64,000 bases of DNA from Bacteriovoracaceae bacterium (GCA_019752535.1 JAIEMA010000003.1:1-64000), one strand, 5' to 3'; positions 1 through 9,083 are shown, numbered from the stretch's first letter. Made by a program: numbers and translations. The notes: a model not told the origin generated them from the sequence alone.

Positions 1-1005
1 TAGTTCCTTAGTCTCATCCGTGATTAGAACCTGCACAAGGTGCTTCGCTATGAAATGTTCAAATAATAGGGCAATGTCTTCTTTTCGTTCTCTTAGGGGA
101 AGTAGATTAACCTGGAAGGTTGATATCCTCGCAAAGAGATCACTACGAAACCGGCCAGCACTGATGAGTTCTTGAATATTCTCACAGGTTGCCGAAATGA
201 TCCTGAAATTGGATTTGACTGATTTATTTGAGCCAACTGGGTAAAATTCTTTCTCTTCAATTGCCTTCAATAGTGTTTTCTGAGATCTGATAGAGAGGGC
301 ATGGATTTCATCTAGAAATATAATTCCATTATCAGCTTTTTCTAATAGGCCCATCTTGTTTTCATTAGCACCTGTGAATGCACCTTTTTTATGTCCAAAC
401 AATTCACTGGCGATTAATTCATCACTAAACTGAGAACAATTTAATTCTAGGAATTCACACGAACCAGATATCTTTTTGATAAGATGGCCGATAACTCTTT
501 TTCCTGTACCTGTTTCACCACTAATGAAAATCGGACGATCCGATATTGTTAGGTTCTTAAGTTTGTAGAGTTCATCCGTCTGCTTCTGTGATTTTGTGAT
601 GAATGACTCATTTATGATCTTCTCAAAATCGGAATGCTTTCTATTATTAAAAAAGCGGTTTAGAACTTGTGTAAGTTTTTCTTTGTCAAAAGGTTTAAGT
701 AAGTAATCTTTTGCGCCGTTTAGAAATGCATCTTTTAATACTTCCTGTCTGGTTTCTCCGGATACGACAATTGAATAAATATTTTTTGCCTCAGCGTATT
801 TGATTAACTTCAATCCATCTAGTTGTCCGTGGAGGTTGAGATCAAAAAATGCGATATCAATTTTTTGATTCGCAATTATAGCCTCGGCCTCACTTGTTGA
901 TGTGGCCGTTTTGATAGACCCGTAATCGGCCAATATACGTTTATTGGTTTGAAGCGTGAGAGAGTCGTCTTCAACTAAGAGGATAGAGATTTCGGTATTT
1001 TTCAT
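1..1005 (-). CDS. Sigma-54-dependent response regulator, NtrC type (partial)
   Basis: Two-component activator; its C-terminal end lies beyond the left window edge. Residues 1-115 form a receiver domain with acidic pair E12/D13, phosphoacceptor D55 (FFDLNLHG), S82 and K104. A sigma-54 AAA+ domain follows, with Walker A GETGTGK, the sigma-54 contact loop GAFTGA and Walker B IIFLDE. The DNA-binding domain is not visible. The gene is divergent from the conjugation operon, whose upstream region carries a -24/-12 promoter and two palindromes, so it is the likely activator of transfer. The partner kinase is not in view. Start chosen at the ATG giving a standard receiver N-terminus ([14 protein letters not shown]). 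Confidence 0.93.
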   Translation of the reverse strand, partial: MKNTEISILLVEDDSLTLQTNKRILADYGSIKTATSTSEAEAIIANQKIDIAFFDLNLHGQLDGLKLIKYAEAKNIYSIVVSGETRQEVLKDAFLNGAKDYLLKPFDKEKLTQVLNRFFNNRKHSDFEKIINESFITKSQKQTDELYKLKNLTISDRPIFISGETGTGKRVIGHLIKKISGSCEFLELNCSQFSDELIASELFGHKKGAFTGANENKMGLLEKADNGIIFLDEIHALSIRSQKTLLKAIEEKEFYPVGSNKSVKSNFRIISATCENIQELISAGRFRSDLFARISTFQVNLLPLRERKEDIALLFEHFIAKHLVQVLITDETKEL

Positions 1006-1058
1006 AACACCGGAATAGTTCAATGCTATCTGCTTAAGCAAGTATTAAATCAATATTT

Positions 1059-1073
1059 GATAACAGTGTTATC
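1059..1073. promoter_or_regulatory. Perfect palindrome, candidate upstream activator site
   Basis: GATAACAGTGTTATC has 7-bp arms around a single G. It shares the GATAAC/GTTATC half-sites with the second palindrome at 1191-1208. It lies just upstream of the response-regulator gene, so it could serve both autoregulation and activation of the transfer operon. Confidence 0.55.
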
Positions 1074-1190
1074 TAATCCATACCGGTCGGAGCCGCGTGC
1101 TGGCGCGCAGCATTTCGGTAAGTGCCCGTAAACTTGTTGGTTATGTTGTTACCACAAGTGACGTTGATTTCTCCCATTCGTTGCAAATTC

Positions 1191-1208
1191 GATAACGGCC
1201 TTGTTATC
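1191..1208. promoter_or_regulatory. Second GATAAC/GTTATC inverted repeat, candidate enhancer site
   Basis: GATAACGGCCTTGTTATC has the same half-sites as 1059-1073 but with a 6-bp spacer instead of 3. Its centre is roughly 85 bp upstream of the -24 element, a usual distance for activators of sigma-54 promoters. Confidence 0.5.
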
Positions 1209-1281
1209 CGATGTGTACCACTCGATCTGGGTGACCACAGCTAAACCATTCTAAATTCAAGAAAAGCTTCAAACAAATTCT

Positions 1282-1297
1282 TGGCACGCTTTTTGAC
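1282..1297 (+). promoter_or_regulatory. Sigma-54 (-24/-12) promoter of the transfer operon
   Basis: TGGCACG-N4-TTGAC matches the sigma-54 consensus TGGCACG-N4-TTGCA except for GA in place of GC at -12. Transcription would start near 1309, just before the first small ORF (ATG 1323, RBS AGAGGTGA). The rest of the 317-bp gap 1006-1322 holds the two palindromes above and no ORF that I recognise. Confidence 0.7.
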
Positions 1298-1322
1298 TAA
1301 GCAGTGGTCAAAAGAGGTGAAC

Positions 1323-1457
1323 ATGAATGGCTACTTTGAGGTTTTAAATTTTCAGATACCAAACGACCTGAAGTTACTTTACGAATCGATCTCAGAAGAG
1401 TTCGAGAAGCGCATCTACGATGCAATCAAATTAGGAGAAGAGCATGAAGAAAATTAA
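1323..1457 (+). CDS. Small protein, 44 aa, first gene of transfer operon
   Basis: Opens with a good RBS (AGAGGTGA, 2 nt before ATG) about 14 nt after the predicted transcription start. The product (MNGYFEVLNFQIPNDLKLLY...) is acidic with no signal peptide or membrane segment. I do not recognise a family. It overlaps the next small ORF by 14 nt, suggesting translational coupling. It is placed as a leader gene of the conjugation operon and may be regulatory. Confidence 0.55.
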   Translation: MNGYFEVLNFQIPNDLKLLYESISEEFEKRIYDAIKLGEEHEEN

Positions 1458-1548
1458 GTCACTTTTGGAAAAGTTTAGAGGCTGTATGAAGGCCAACGCA
1501 TCAGTTAGCGAATGTTATCGCCACTACTACGATCAGAAATTTTATTAA
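1444..1548 (+). CDS. Small protein, 34 aa, transfer operon leader
   Basis: Begins inside the 3' end of the preceding small ORF, preceded by GGAGAAGAGC as RBS. The product is basic at the N-terminus (MKKIKSLLEKFRGC) and ends in a Tyr-rich tail (RHYYDQKFY). No known family recognised. It is supported by its position between two other small ORFs with good RBSs and tight spacing; the ORF alone would be weak evidence. Confidence 0.45.
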   Translation: MKKIKSLLEKFRGCMKANASVSECYRHYYDQKFY

Positions 1549-1558
1549 GGGAGCGAGA

Positions 1559-1747
1559 ATGAGTAAGTCACTTAGAAACGTGAAAATGGAAGTCATGGAT
1601 CTTTTTGGTGCCATCAGTGTTGAGGAGCTTATCAAGAACATAAAGCTCCAGAATCTCATGCAAGAGATTTCAAGCTCATTAGATGATGACTCAATTGGAA
1701 TGAAGGCTAAAAACGAAAGGAGGATTTCATGGAAGGGACCAAGGTAG
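1559..1747 (+). CDS. Small helical protein, 62 aa
   Basis: ATG preceded by AAGGGAGCGAGA. The product (MSKSLRNVKMEVMDLFGAISVEELI...) looks wholly helical and soluble, with an acidic middle and basic end. It overlaps the next small ORF by 19 nt in another frame. Function unknown; it is the third of four small genes ahead of the secretion genes. Confidence 0.55.
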   Translation: MSKSLRNVKMEVMDLFGAISVEELIKNIKLQNLMQEISSSLDDDSIGMKAKNERRISWKGPR

Positions 1748-1887
1748 AAGAGTTGAGATTCAAGGTTGATGTTCTTGAACAGCTATTGTCTAAAGATGAG
1801 TTACAGCGATCCTCAGTAAATAAAAGGCTCCTTCGAATAAGAAGACGCTTAAATCAATTAATACATTTCAACGACGAGGGTGAGTAA
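1729..1887 (+). CDS. Small coiled-coil-like protein, 52 aa
   Basis: ATG at 1729 has a strong RBS (AAAGGAGG) lying inside the previous ORF. The product starts MEGTKVEELRFKVDVLEQLL and then turns very basic (KRLLRIRRRLNQ), which suggests a short helix pair or nucleic-acid contact. The stop TAA shares its last base with the ATG of the 631-aa lipoprotein gene, so the two are translationally coupled. No family recognised. Confidence 0.6.
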   Translation: MEGTKVEELRFKVDVLEQLLSKDELQRSSVNKRLLRIRRRLNQLIHFNDEGE

Positions 1888-3782
1888 TGAAATATTTTAT
1901 GTTTTCATTTTTTATTTTAATGGTGTCTTGTTCTTTCAAGTCGCCAGAAAAAGATAAGAAAAATAATGAAGCTCGGAACTACGAGGAAATTAAGCCAGAA
2001 GATTTATCCAAAATGGATACTGATGGTGATCGGATCAATGATCTTGAAGAAAAACAGAAAGGACTGAATCCATTTGTTGCGGATATTCCTGAGCTTCGAG
2101 CTAGATTCTTGCAAAATTATTCCATCAAGGTGAACTGGCATGTAAAGACTCCAGATGGAGTGGATCACACAGATGCAGCATGGGATTTTACAATTGATAC
2201 GCGTGTTGGTCGCAATGATCCAGATTTTAAGTATCGAGTGGGAGAAATTCTTGTAAGGAACAAAGCCTTCGAAGAAGCCTCTCGCATAGGTCGTTTTTCA
2301 ACTCATAGCTGGGGAGAAATTAAAGAGTCGGATCTAACAAGAGTCATCTACCCAGAAGTGGATACACGCTTTAGCGGGGTGAATGCACTAAAGACTGGCC
2401 AGTATTTTGATAATCTAGGAGTCGCCATAGATAAGGTGACGGTCGAACTGGAAAATACAGTTAAGCTTTTACCGAACTCTCTTTATAGCAGTGTGAAGAA
2501 CCTTGAACTCAACTTCTATTACTTTGATTATAAAACCGAATCTTACGAACTTCTGACTACCAAGACAGTAGACCGCCATTTCAACAGGGATGTTAATGAA
2601 ACATTTTCAGTCATCCTAGAGAATGTTCCATTGGACCTCATATCTCAAAACTATTTAAAACGTGGTGAGTTCATCATTTCGGAGGTGAAAGACTTTGAGA
2701 TTCCAGAGATCGGCATTAAGTATTCGGAGTTGATGGGATCAGTGAAAGCAAAAACCATTCAAATGGTGATGAATACTCCGCTTGAGACAACAAGTGCTTT
2801 CGTGGCCCCCTACAGTAAGAAGAATCGATTTTCGGATCTAATGGAAAACATCTACCCCAAACAACATAAAATTGAAGAAGACAAGCTTGTGAAGGTTGGG
2901 CAGTTTGAAAATAACCTACCTGACTATACTCATCTTAAAGAAGTGAAGATTGAGGATAAAAAAGGAAAATGGTTTGTTTTTACTGATCGCATGTCTCAGA
3001 CATATCTTGATCATGAATATCTTCCGGGAGAATCCATTGTCCTTTCATATGTGACTGGAAAAGAACTTTCTGCTCAAACTTCTGAGAAAGTGAATAGTCT
3101 TCGTTTCAGTGTTTCAGGGAATGATGATTTTGAGATTTATCCTTTAGGAAACGTGTCTCCGAATTCTATTGTGGATTTCCAGCTTTCGACAGGTAAACGA
3201 ACTGGCGAAGGCGTTGATAAAAAAGAAGATCATCCCGTCAGTGGGGGCGACTGTGGAAGTAACTGTCACGTCTGGCAGTATCAATGCCACTTCAAATTTA
3301 ATACTTTTAAGAAAAGAAATGAGGGGTATGAGTTTAAAAAAGACTTAACAGAAGAACTGACTCAACTTTCACTCATCATCAATGAAGAAGAATTCAATCT
3401 GAAGAAGCTAGTAGAAGAAAAAAAAGTAGAAGTTTTCTGGCAAGATCAAAATGCTCATTTTCGAATCAGTGATATTTCAAAGATCAAAGAAATTATTGAG
3501 GCCGATGAAAACGTCATTTCTCTCAAGTTAACAACTCTTACGGAGACAACTCACGATGGAGTCTTCTTAGTAAGTTACTCAGGGAGAGAATCCTATGGAT
3601 GCTTCGAACTTGCAGCAGCCGCGGCATATCACCAAAATATTCCCGTATATGAAGGATCAAAGGATTTTAACCAGTGGAGCCGCTTTTATAATTGGAATGT
3701 TCTTAAGATAGGGAAGGATCGCGCTTATAAGCAGCCGTTTACGATGAACGTGAGCAGTATCGTTAATAACTATTTTAACTAG
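1887..3782 (+). CDS. Large lipoprotein of the conjugation operon
   Basis: 631 aa. The signal peptide ends in a lipobox (LMVSC, Cys about residue 15), so it is probably anchored in the outer or inner membrane. Residues about 44-66 hold a calcium-binding, thrombospondin type 3-like segment (DTDGDRINDLEE). A Cys cluster (GGDCGSNCHVW) lies near residue 455. The remainder is beta-rich and not recognised. It sits directly ahead of the pilin gene, so it may be a surface or mating-pair component specific to this family of elements. Function is inferred from position only. Confidence 0.8.
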   Translation: MKYFMFSFFILMVSCSFKSPEKDKKNNEARNYEEIKPEDLSKMDTDGDRINDLEEKQKGLNPFVADIPELRARFLQNYSIKVNWHVKTPDGVDHTDAAWDFTIDTRVGRNDPDFKYRVGEILVRNKAFEEASRIGRFSTHSWGEIKESDLTRVIYPEVDTRFSGVNALKTGQYFDNLGVAIDKVTVELENTVKLLPNSLYSSVKNLELNFYYFDYKTESYELLTTKTVDRHFNRDVNETFSVILENVPLDLISQNYLKRGEFIISEVKDFEIPEIGIKYSELMGSVKAKTIQMVMNTPLETTSAFVAPYSKKNRFSDLMENIYPKQHKIEEDKLVKVGQFENNLPDYTHLKEVKIEDKKGKWFVFTDRMSQTYLDHEYLPGESIVLSYVTGKELSAQTSEKVNSLRFSVSGNDDFEIYPLGNVSPNSIVDFQLSTGKRTGEGVDKKEDHPVSGGDCGSNCHVWQYQCHFKFNTFKKRNEGYEFKKDLTEELTQLSLIINEEEFNLKKLVEEKKVEVFWQDQNAHFRISDISKIKEIIEADENVISLKLTTLTETTHDGVFLVSYSGRESYGCFELAAAAAYHQNIPVYEGSKDFNQWSRFYNWNVLKIGKDRAYKQPFTMNVSSIVNNYFN

Positions 3783-3791
3783 GGAGCTGTG

Positions 3792-4052
3792 ATGAGTTTG
3801 ATTTTAAGTATTTATCTCTGGAGCTTGTCAGATTCGTTATGGGCCAGAAGTCTCAAAGCGACTGCTGATAAGTTATCTCAAGAAGCAAGCAATGTCGGTA
3901 TCGCCATCGCGATTTTTGGAATTATTGTGGCTGGAATCTATTTAGTGCTTGGCCGCAATGATGCTTCAACCAAAATGACCTCTGCACTACTTGGGACTTT
4001 GGTTGTCATGATTGCTCCCACAATCGTGGGATTTGTAAAAACACTTGCGTGA
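3792..4052 (+). CDS. VirB2/TrbC-like pilin
   Basis: 86 aa from the ATG at 3792 (RBS AGGGAG); an in-frame GTG three bases earlier is less likely. The architecture is that of conjugative pilins: N-terminal hydrophobic leader ending near WAR, an amphipathic stretch, a membrane segment (VGIAIAIFGIIVAGIYLVL), a short polar loop with RND, and a second membrane segment (SALLGTLVVMIAPTIVGF). It is followed directly by VirB3 and VirB4 genes, the canonical order. It would be the major subunit of the transfer pilus. Confidence 0.8.
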   Translation: MSLILSIYLWSLSDSLWARSLKATADKLSQEASNVGIAIAIFGIIVAGIYLVLGRNDASTKMTSALLGTLVVMIAPTIVGFVKTLA

Positions 4053-4059
4053 GGTTGGC

Positions 4060-4299
4060 ATGAAAAGATATCCAAAGTTTTTGAAAGTGCTACCTGAGTT
4101 CTATGGTTTGAATTTTATAGATATTGGACTGGTGATGGTGGGTCTTTATGGTGGATTGATTCTGAAATTCCCACCACTCGTGACCATTTTGTTTGTTGGC
4201 GTTCTTATTGGAGCCTCAAAAACGATAAGAAAATATGTGGATGTTGTGGGATTTCTTTCACCAAGGAAGGTGAGAGTTGAAATTAAGGAGCAGGGATGA
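4060..4299 (+). CDS. VirB3-like inner-membrane protein
   Basis: 79 aa from ATG 4060 (RBS GAGG, 5-nt spacing); an upstream GTG at 4045 would overlap the pilin stop and is less likely. It has one or two hydrophobic segments (IDIGLVMVGLYGGLIL and VTILFVGVLIGA) and a basic tail. Size and position between pilin and VirB4 fit VirB3, which assists pilus assembly with VirB4. The stop overlaps the VirB4 start (ATGA). Confidence 0.75.
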   Translation: MKRYPKFLKVLPEFYGLNFIDIGLVMVGLYGGLILKFPPLVTILFVGVLIGASKTIRKYVDVVGFLSPRKVRVEIKEQG

Positions 4300-6176
4300 T
4301 TCCTTTATTTGAAACACAAGGGCATAAGCTGACTTCTCTGAAAGGAGAGGTCAGCTCCTTTTACGAAGTTCTGCCACCGGATCTTGAACAAGTGGACGGG
4401 GATTCCTGTACTAAGATCCTGAGGGAGATTGAACGAAGCCTGATGAATTTGGAAGGGGTTTTAAAAGTATATTGGTTGAAGGGTAAGCTCTTCCTAAATA
4501 CATTTTCAGATTTTGAAATTTCTTATGGAGAAATGATTCCCAGTGATAGACCAGTTGAAATCTATCTTTCGGAAAATGGCGGAGAGATTAATTATTATGA
4601 AAACTATCTCACGGTAGGGCCTGAGTTCGTTAGAGTCCTAACTCTAAAAGAGTTTCCAGATAATATTGGGGTCATGGACTCGTTTGGGTATCCCGACTTT
4701 GTAATGCATCTGCGGCGCTATAATCCCATTAAGGCAAAAAACAAGTTGAATTTTAAGCGTAAATTACACTTCTCTGCTCTTTATAAGGGAATGAGGGATC
4801 TGGAGTCTGAAAATGCTTTTAATGAAGCCGAAAGTTTGCTGGAAGATGTGACTCGTAATGAACGTGCCCTTTTTGATGTGGAAGTTTTTTTCTTAGTTAG
4901 AGGCAGTACCAAGGTTGAGCTGGATCACGCCACAAAAGATTTTATTGAACAATTCAAGCTATTAGGGGCGAGCTTTATCACAGAAGAGAGAGGCTTATCT
5001 TTTTTTCACCAGAGCACTATTCCTGGAGTAGGGCCTCGTTTTAAACGAGATCTTCCTGTTCCAAGTGACTATCTGTCGCATCTTATCCCTATGAACCGTG
5101 ATTTCGTCATGGATAAGGGGATGACCCTACATGCGAGGTCGGGCCAATCGGTAATGATTGAACTCTTTAATAGTAGTTCACCCAATTACAACGTGCTGGT
5201 GACAGGTTCCTCTGGTCAGGGAAAATCTATGATCGCGAATAAGATTTTAAGGTATGAGCTGGGTAGCGGAACGAAAGGAATCGTTCTGGATTTGGGGAAT
5301 TCATTTCGAAAGAATGCTCTTTATCATGGCGGGGTGATTCTTTCCGAAAAATTTAACCCGCTTCAGTTCAAAAATCCAAGGTATCTCAAAGAATTCGTTT
5401 TAAGTGTTATTGACGACAAACTTGGCAAACGAGAAGAGGGACGCCTCTATGAGATAATTAAGGAAACAATTGAAACTTATCAAAATATTGACTTTGATGA
5501 GTTTCTAAAAATTCTTGAAAATAATTTCAAAGGGATCAGCTTTTACTTTTCAGAAATAAAAGACTTTATCACTGATGAGGTTCTTGAGTTGAATGATTTT
5601 ACCTACTGTGACTTTGGACATTATCCAGAATCGATGAAGGCTCCACTGATCATTTATCTGATTGAATACTTCAAGCACCTTACTGGACGTAAGATTTTTA
5701 TTTTTGATGAGTGTTGGCACCTCCTCTCAAAAAATGCGGATTATATTGCTGAATGTTTCAGGACTTTTCGTAAATACGATGCTTCAGCCGTGGCGATTTC
5801 ACAAAACTTAGATGATTTTTGTGAAACGCAGTTGGGACGGGTTATTATGCAGAATACATTTTACAAACTCCTATTCAAGCAATCAGTAAAATCTAGTGAA
5901 TTCTTGGATGATCATCTCGTTGAAATGATGTCGAACATCCTTTCGAAAAAGGGTGAATATAGTGAGTTTCTCTTATTGACGGAAACCATTCGAAAACCCA
6001 TCCGCTTTTATCCAGATACATTCGAGTACCAGCTTTTTACCTCTGACAGGCGGGATAATGCCAAGTTCGAAGTCTATATGGAGGAAAAAGGGCGCTTTCT
6101 TGATTTTAAGGATGCGATGGAAAACTTTACTAAGATTAAAAATCCAAATTGGGGGATGCATGAAGAAGAGATTTAG
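4296..6176 (+). CDS. virB4: VirB4/TraC-like conjugation ATPase
   Basis: 626 aa, shorter than typical VirB4 (about 800). The N-terminal region is divergent; Walker A is GSSGQGKS at residues 304-311 and Walker B is IFIFDE near 466-472, followed by a VirB4-type SQ motif (AISQNL). It energises pilin extraction and assembly at the inner membrane. It overlaps VirB3 by 4 nt and the VirB5-like gene by 17 nt. No VirB11 partner is seen in the window, so this may be the only assembly ATPase. Confidence 0.93.
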   Translation: MIPLFETQGHKLTSLKGEVSSFYEVLPPDLEQVDGDSCTKILREIERSLMNLEGVLKVYWLKGKLFLNTFSDFEISYGEMIPSDRPVEIYLSENGGEINYYENYLTVGPEFVRVLTLKEFPDNIGVMDSFGYPDFVMHLRRYNPIKAKNKLNFKRKLHFSALYKGMRDLESENAFNEAESLLEDVTRNERALFDVEVFFLVRGSTKVELDHATKDFIEQFKLLGASFITEERGLSFFHQSTIPGVGPRFKRDLPVPSDYLSHLIPMNRDFVMDKGMTLHARSGQSVMIELFNSSSPNYNVLVTGSSGQGKSMIANKILRYELGSGTKGIVLDLGNSFRKNALYHGGVILSEKFNPLQFKNPRYLKEFVLSVIDDKLGKREEGRLYEIIKETIETYQNIDFDEFLKILENNFKGISFYFSEIKDFITDEVLELNDFTYCDFGHYPESMKAPLIIYLIEYFKHLTGRKIFIFDECWHLLSKNADYIAECFRTFRKYDASAVAISQNLDDFCETQLGRVIMQNTFYKLLFKQSVKSSEFLDDHLVEMMSNILSKKGEYSEFLLLTETIRKPIRFYPDTFEYQLFTSDRRDNAKFEVYMEEKGRFLDFKDAMENFTKIKNPNWGMHEEEI

Positions 6177-6825
6177 TTATTTCTTAATTTGTTTTTCACT
6201 AATGATCAATGGCTCTCAAGCTCAAATTATCAGTGCTGATACGGCCTTACTAGTGGAACTTGTTACGACGACAGCGAGCCAACTTAATGAACTTGAAAAG
6301 CTTCTTTCTAATGCTGAGAAATACACAGCGAAGATGCAGCAATATAATGAGCTGGTTCAAGATGAGTATTTTCGAGCTGAGAGGATTTTATATCTTGTGG
6401 AATCACTTGCAGCAAAAAAAGAAATTCAGGGTTTGGGTGATGTGAATAATGCCATTAGGGACTTGAAGTATTCCATGGCCGATCTGCAAGCGATGATGAA
6501 GGAGTATTCTATCATTATCGACGACGAGAAGAAAACGAAGGCGATAGTTAAAACCCAGAAAAATTTCAATGAAAAGAAAGCGAAACTAGCCGAAGGGCAA
6601 GTGAAGAAGTCTATCAATGCTAAAACATCAGGACGTGCCACTCAGCTTACGGCTCAGAATACAGCACTGATGCTGGAATCGAATGTGGATATGCACAATA
6701 CCCAACTTGATATGCTTGAAAAAGTTTCTACCACAAATCGCCTTCTCGCTGAGCAGATGGAAGAGAAGAGACGTGAAGAACTTGAAAAGAAGAAAACTTA
6801 TAATATAGGCAGGGAGATCAAGTGA
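6160..6825 (+). CDS. VirB5-like secreted coiled-coil protein
   Basis: 221 aa from ATG 6160, which gives a clean signal peptide (MKKRFSYFLICFSLMINGSQA); the longer upstream reading would bury it. The mature part is alpha-helical with coiled-coil character (NELEKLLSNAEKYTAKMQ and a C-terminal EEKRREELEKKK). VirB5 proteins are helical minor pilins at the pilus tip, and the position between VirB4 and VirB6 matches. Sequence similarity is low, so the call rests on architecture and order. Confidence 0.65.
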   Translation: MKKRFSYFLICFSLMINGSQAQIISADTALLVELVTTTASQLNELEKLLSNAEKYTAKMQQYNELVQDEYFRAERILYLVESLAAKKEIQGLGDVNNAIRDLKYSMADLQAMMKEYSIIIDDEKKTKAIVKTQKNFNEKKAKLAEGQVKKSINAKTSGRATQLTAQNTALMLESNVDMHNTQLDMLEKVSTTNRLLAEQMEEKRREELEKKKTYNIGREIK

Positions 6826-8159
6826 GTACCAACATCCTCAAAGAGATGCTCCTGATTGAAGACCCTTCTGTTTTCAAACTCTATAGTGAGATGACGAGTC
6901 TTGCCGGGTATTTTGTGGCTCCATTGTTCACCATTGCTTTGATCCTGGAGTATTTCGGAGATATGAATTTTGGGATGGTCGTAAAGAAGTTGGTTGTTAT
7001 CTCTATCTTCATGGGAGCATTTTATCAGTTTCACACGAACGCCGTAGACCTTTCACTTGAGACGGCATCTTATACGCTTAAGAAAGTGAGTCCACGCAAC
7101 CTGTTTGTTAAAAAATGGTATGAAATCAAGGTCAGAACAAAGCAAGACAAGGGATGGAGCTTTCTTGAAAAATTTGCTGTTCCAAATCTAAATGATTTAT
7201 TGGCCACCGCCTTCTTCCTACTCGCAAAAGTGTTTATTTGGCTTTTGAAATTAATTTACTCGACTGTTTACCATTTGGCCTACGTGTTTTCCGGAATCAC
7301 GGCCATTCTCTATTTTCTGGGTTGGACCAAGGATGCATTGAAAGGGACGATTCAGGCGAGCCTTTGGTGCATGTTGCTGCCTTTCGTGATTGTGGCAATC
7401 CTCTCTTTTGTCGGAAACAGCTTTGACCTTTCTGCACTTCGTGGGGAATTCGTCGGCTCTCAGATAGATACGATCATTTGGCTCTTTGGTGTGACTCTAC
7501 TTCTCCTGATTAGTCCCCTAATAACTCAAGGGCTAATAAAAGGTGATGGAGTCCATTCGGCTGGGGCCAAGGTTGGATCAATGCTTGTCAGTTCAGGCAT
7601 GAAAACCATGACCATGTTGCCACCGATGATGAAGCTTACGGAAAGAGTTACTGGCAAAAATTTAAGTTTCTTTGGAAGTGGCACAAAGAATTTTAAGCCA
7701 TCTGGACCCAATAATTTGAAGGAACCGAAAAAGGATTCAAGTCCTAATCAAGATGGTTCAAAAGAGACTAAATCTAATCAACGTTCAGAAGTGAAAAGCT
7801 CCGAAGGTAAAGTTGAAACGAAAGGTCAGAATCTGGGCACTGGGATTCAGAATAATAAAGAAAAAACTCTGAATACCTCCAATTCATCTAAGGAGACCAG
7901 AGGAGGAGATAAAACTCAAACAAAAGACAGTGTTCATCAGTCGAGGGATAAAATCCAGACCTCTCAAAAAAACAATGTGAATTCGACAAATGTGAGAACA
8001 CCACCTAAGGAAGGCAAGAGTGAAAAAGCGCAGTTTCGGCCACAACCTTTAAGGCAAACCAAGACGGATTCAAAAACTCAATTCAACAAAGGCAGAGAGA
8101 CAAAAGTTCAGTCAAGTATCAAGCCCCACATAAGGAGTGTGAAACGTGAGCTTCGATAA
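6822..8159 (+). CDS. VirB6/TrbL-like polytopic membrane protein
   Basis: 445 aa, GTG start overlapping the previous stop (GTGA). Residues about 25-60 and 125-235 hold several membrane helices, including LLATAFFLLAKVFIWLLKLIY and TIIWLFGVTLLLLISPLI. The last 170 residues are hydrophilic, Lys/Ser/Thr/Asn-rich and low-complexity, probably a disordered cytoplasmic or periplasmic tail. VirB6 proteins form part of the inner-membrane channel. The long tail is an unusual addition, though extended VirB6 proteins are known. Confidence 0.8.
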   Translation: MSTNILKEMLLIEDPSVFKLYSEMTSLAGYFVAPLFTIALILEYFGDMNFGMVVKKLVVISIFMGAFYQFHTNAVDLSLETASYTLKKVSPRNLFVKKWYEIKVRTKQDKGWSFLEKFAVPNLNDLLATAFFLLAKVFIWLLKLIYSTVYHLAYVFSGITAILYFLGWTKDALKGTIQASLWCMLLPFVIVAILSFVGNSFDLSALRGEFVGSQIDTIIWLFGVTLLLLISPLITQGLIKGDGVHSAGAKVGSMLVSSGMKTMTMLPPMMKLTERVTGKNLSFFGSGTKNFKPSGPNNLKEPKKDSSPNQDGSKETKSNQRSEVKSSEGKVETKGQNLGTGIQNNKEKTLNTSNSSKETRGGDKTQTKDSVHQSRDKIQTSQKNNVNSTNVRTPPKEGKSEKAQFRPQPLRQTKTDSKTQFNKGRETKVQSSIKPHIRSVKRELR

Positions 8160-8595
8160 ATTTCAGGCCGATTTCATGAAAGAAAATCGCAAACTTAAAA
8201 TCATCATCGGAATAAGTCTTATTATTTTCTCGATTGGGACAGTTTCGAATTTATTGGAACGAAAGTACTTCCTTTATAAGGGAGGAACCATTTTTGAAGA
8301 AAGACCGTTGGCCGAAGAGGTGTGTCGATTGGGCTTCATGAGTATTGTTGATGAAAATCCTAATCCGTTCGTCGTGAGCAAGGTCATTATTGATTTGGTT
8401 AAGAAAGAACCATTTATAATGTCGGTGGATAAAATCTTAAAACTTTCATCAAGTGAGCTTGGTAGTTGTCATTTAGTTTTGAAGGCAGACGGAAAGCTCA
8501 AAGCATTTAAAATTAAGCTACAGGGACATATCTCAAATCCATTCTTTTATAAACTATTAGAAATGGATGAACTTGCTGTGAAGGGGGAAGAATGA
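8146..8595 (+). CDS. VirB8/TraE-like inner-membrane protein
   Basis: 149 aa, GTG start within the end of the VirB6-like gene, RBS AAGGAG. A short cytoplasmic N-terminus, one membrane helix (KIIIGISLIIFSIGTVSNLL) and a small periplasmic domain match the topology of VirB8/TraE. It overlaps the VirB9-like start by 4 nt. The family call is by topology and gene order and is weaker than for the ATPases. Confidence 0.6.
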   Translation: MSFDKFQADFMKENRKLKIIIGISLIIFSIGTVSNLLERKYFLYKGGTIFEERPLAEEVCRLGFMSIVDENPNPFVVSKVIIDLVKKEPFIMSVDKILKLSSSELGSCHLVLKADGKLKAFKIKLQGHISNPFFYKLLEMDELAVKGEE

Positions 8596-9062
8596 TCTTT
8601 CATATTTTAATGAATCAGATGACAACACTTTTTCTTGCTTTGAATTTATTAACCACGATGACTTTTGATTCTGAAATCCAGAGTTATCTTTATGGAGGCG
8701 GCAAGGATGATTTTTTCTTTCAGGTCACTAATAATCAGCGAACTTTGGCTATTAGACCAAAAGTGGAAGGTGAGTTTTCAAATCTTTTAGTCATAACCAG
8801 AAAGCGTAAGTATTACTTCAATTTGAAATATGACAAGAGCGCTCCCCATCAGTTTATTGAAATCAAGGACGGTGTTATGAATCATGCTTTGACTAAAAAA
8901 TCTTCAAATGTGTCTTATGACATCTTTGAAGGTGATAATTCCATTTTGTTCGTTAATAAAACTGATCATGACATCACACTAAATGGAAAGAAGGTTAAGC
9001 AGTCAGACTATTTTTCCAAAGGGGTTCCTCTCATCCTTGAGGGAGTAAGAATCCTTTACTAG
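8592..9062 (+). CDS. VirB9/TraK-like outer-membrane-complex protein, short
   Basis: 156 aa. An N-terminal signal segment is followed by the beta-sandwich signature of VirB9 N-domains (FQVTNNQRTLAIRP... LLVITRKRKYYFNL). Typical VirB9 proteins are nearly twice as long and have a C-terminal domain that binds VirB7 in the outer membrane; that domain may be missing or strongly reduced here. It is followed by the VirB10-like gene, the expected neighbour. Confidence 0.75.
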   Translation: MIFHILMNQMTTLFLALNLLTTMTFDSEIQSYLYGGGKDDFFFQVTNNQRTLAIRPKVEGEFSNLLVITRKRKYYFNLKYDKSAPHQFIEIKDGVMNHALTKKSSNVSYDIFEGDNSILFVNKTDHDITLNGKKVKQSDYFSKGVPLILEGVRILY

Positions 9063-9083
9063 TTATTAACAAAGGACATTCAG

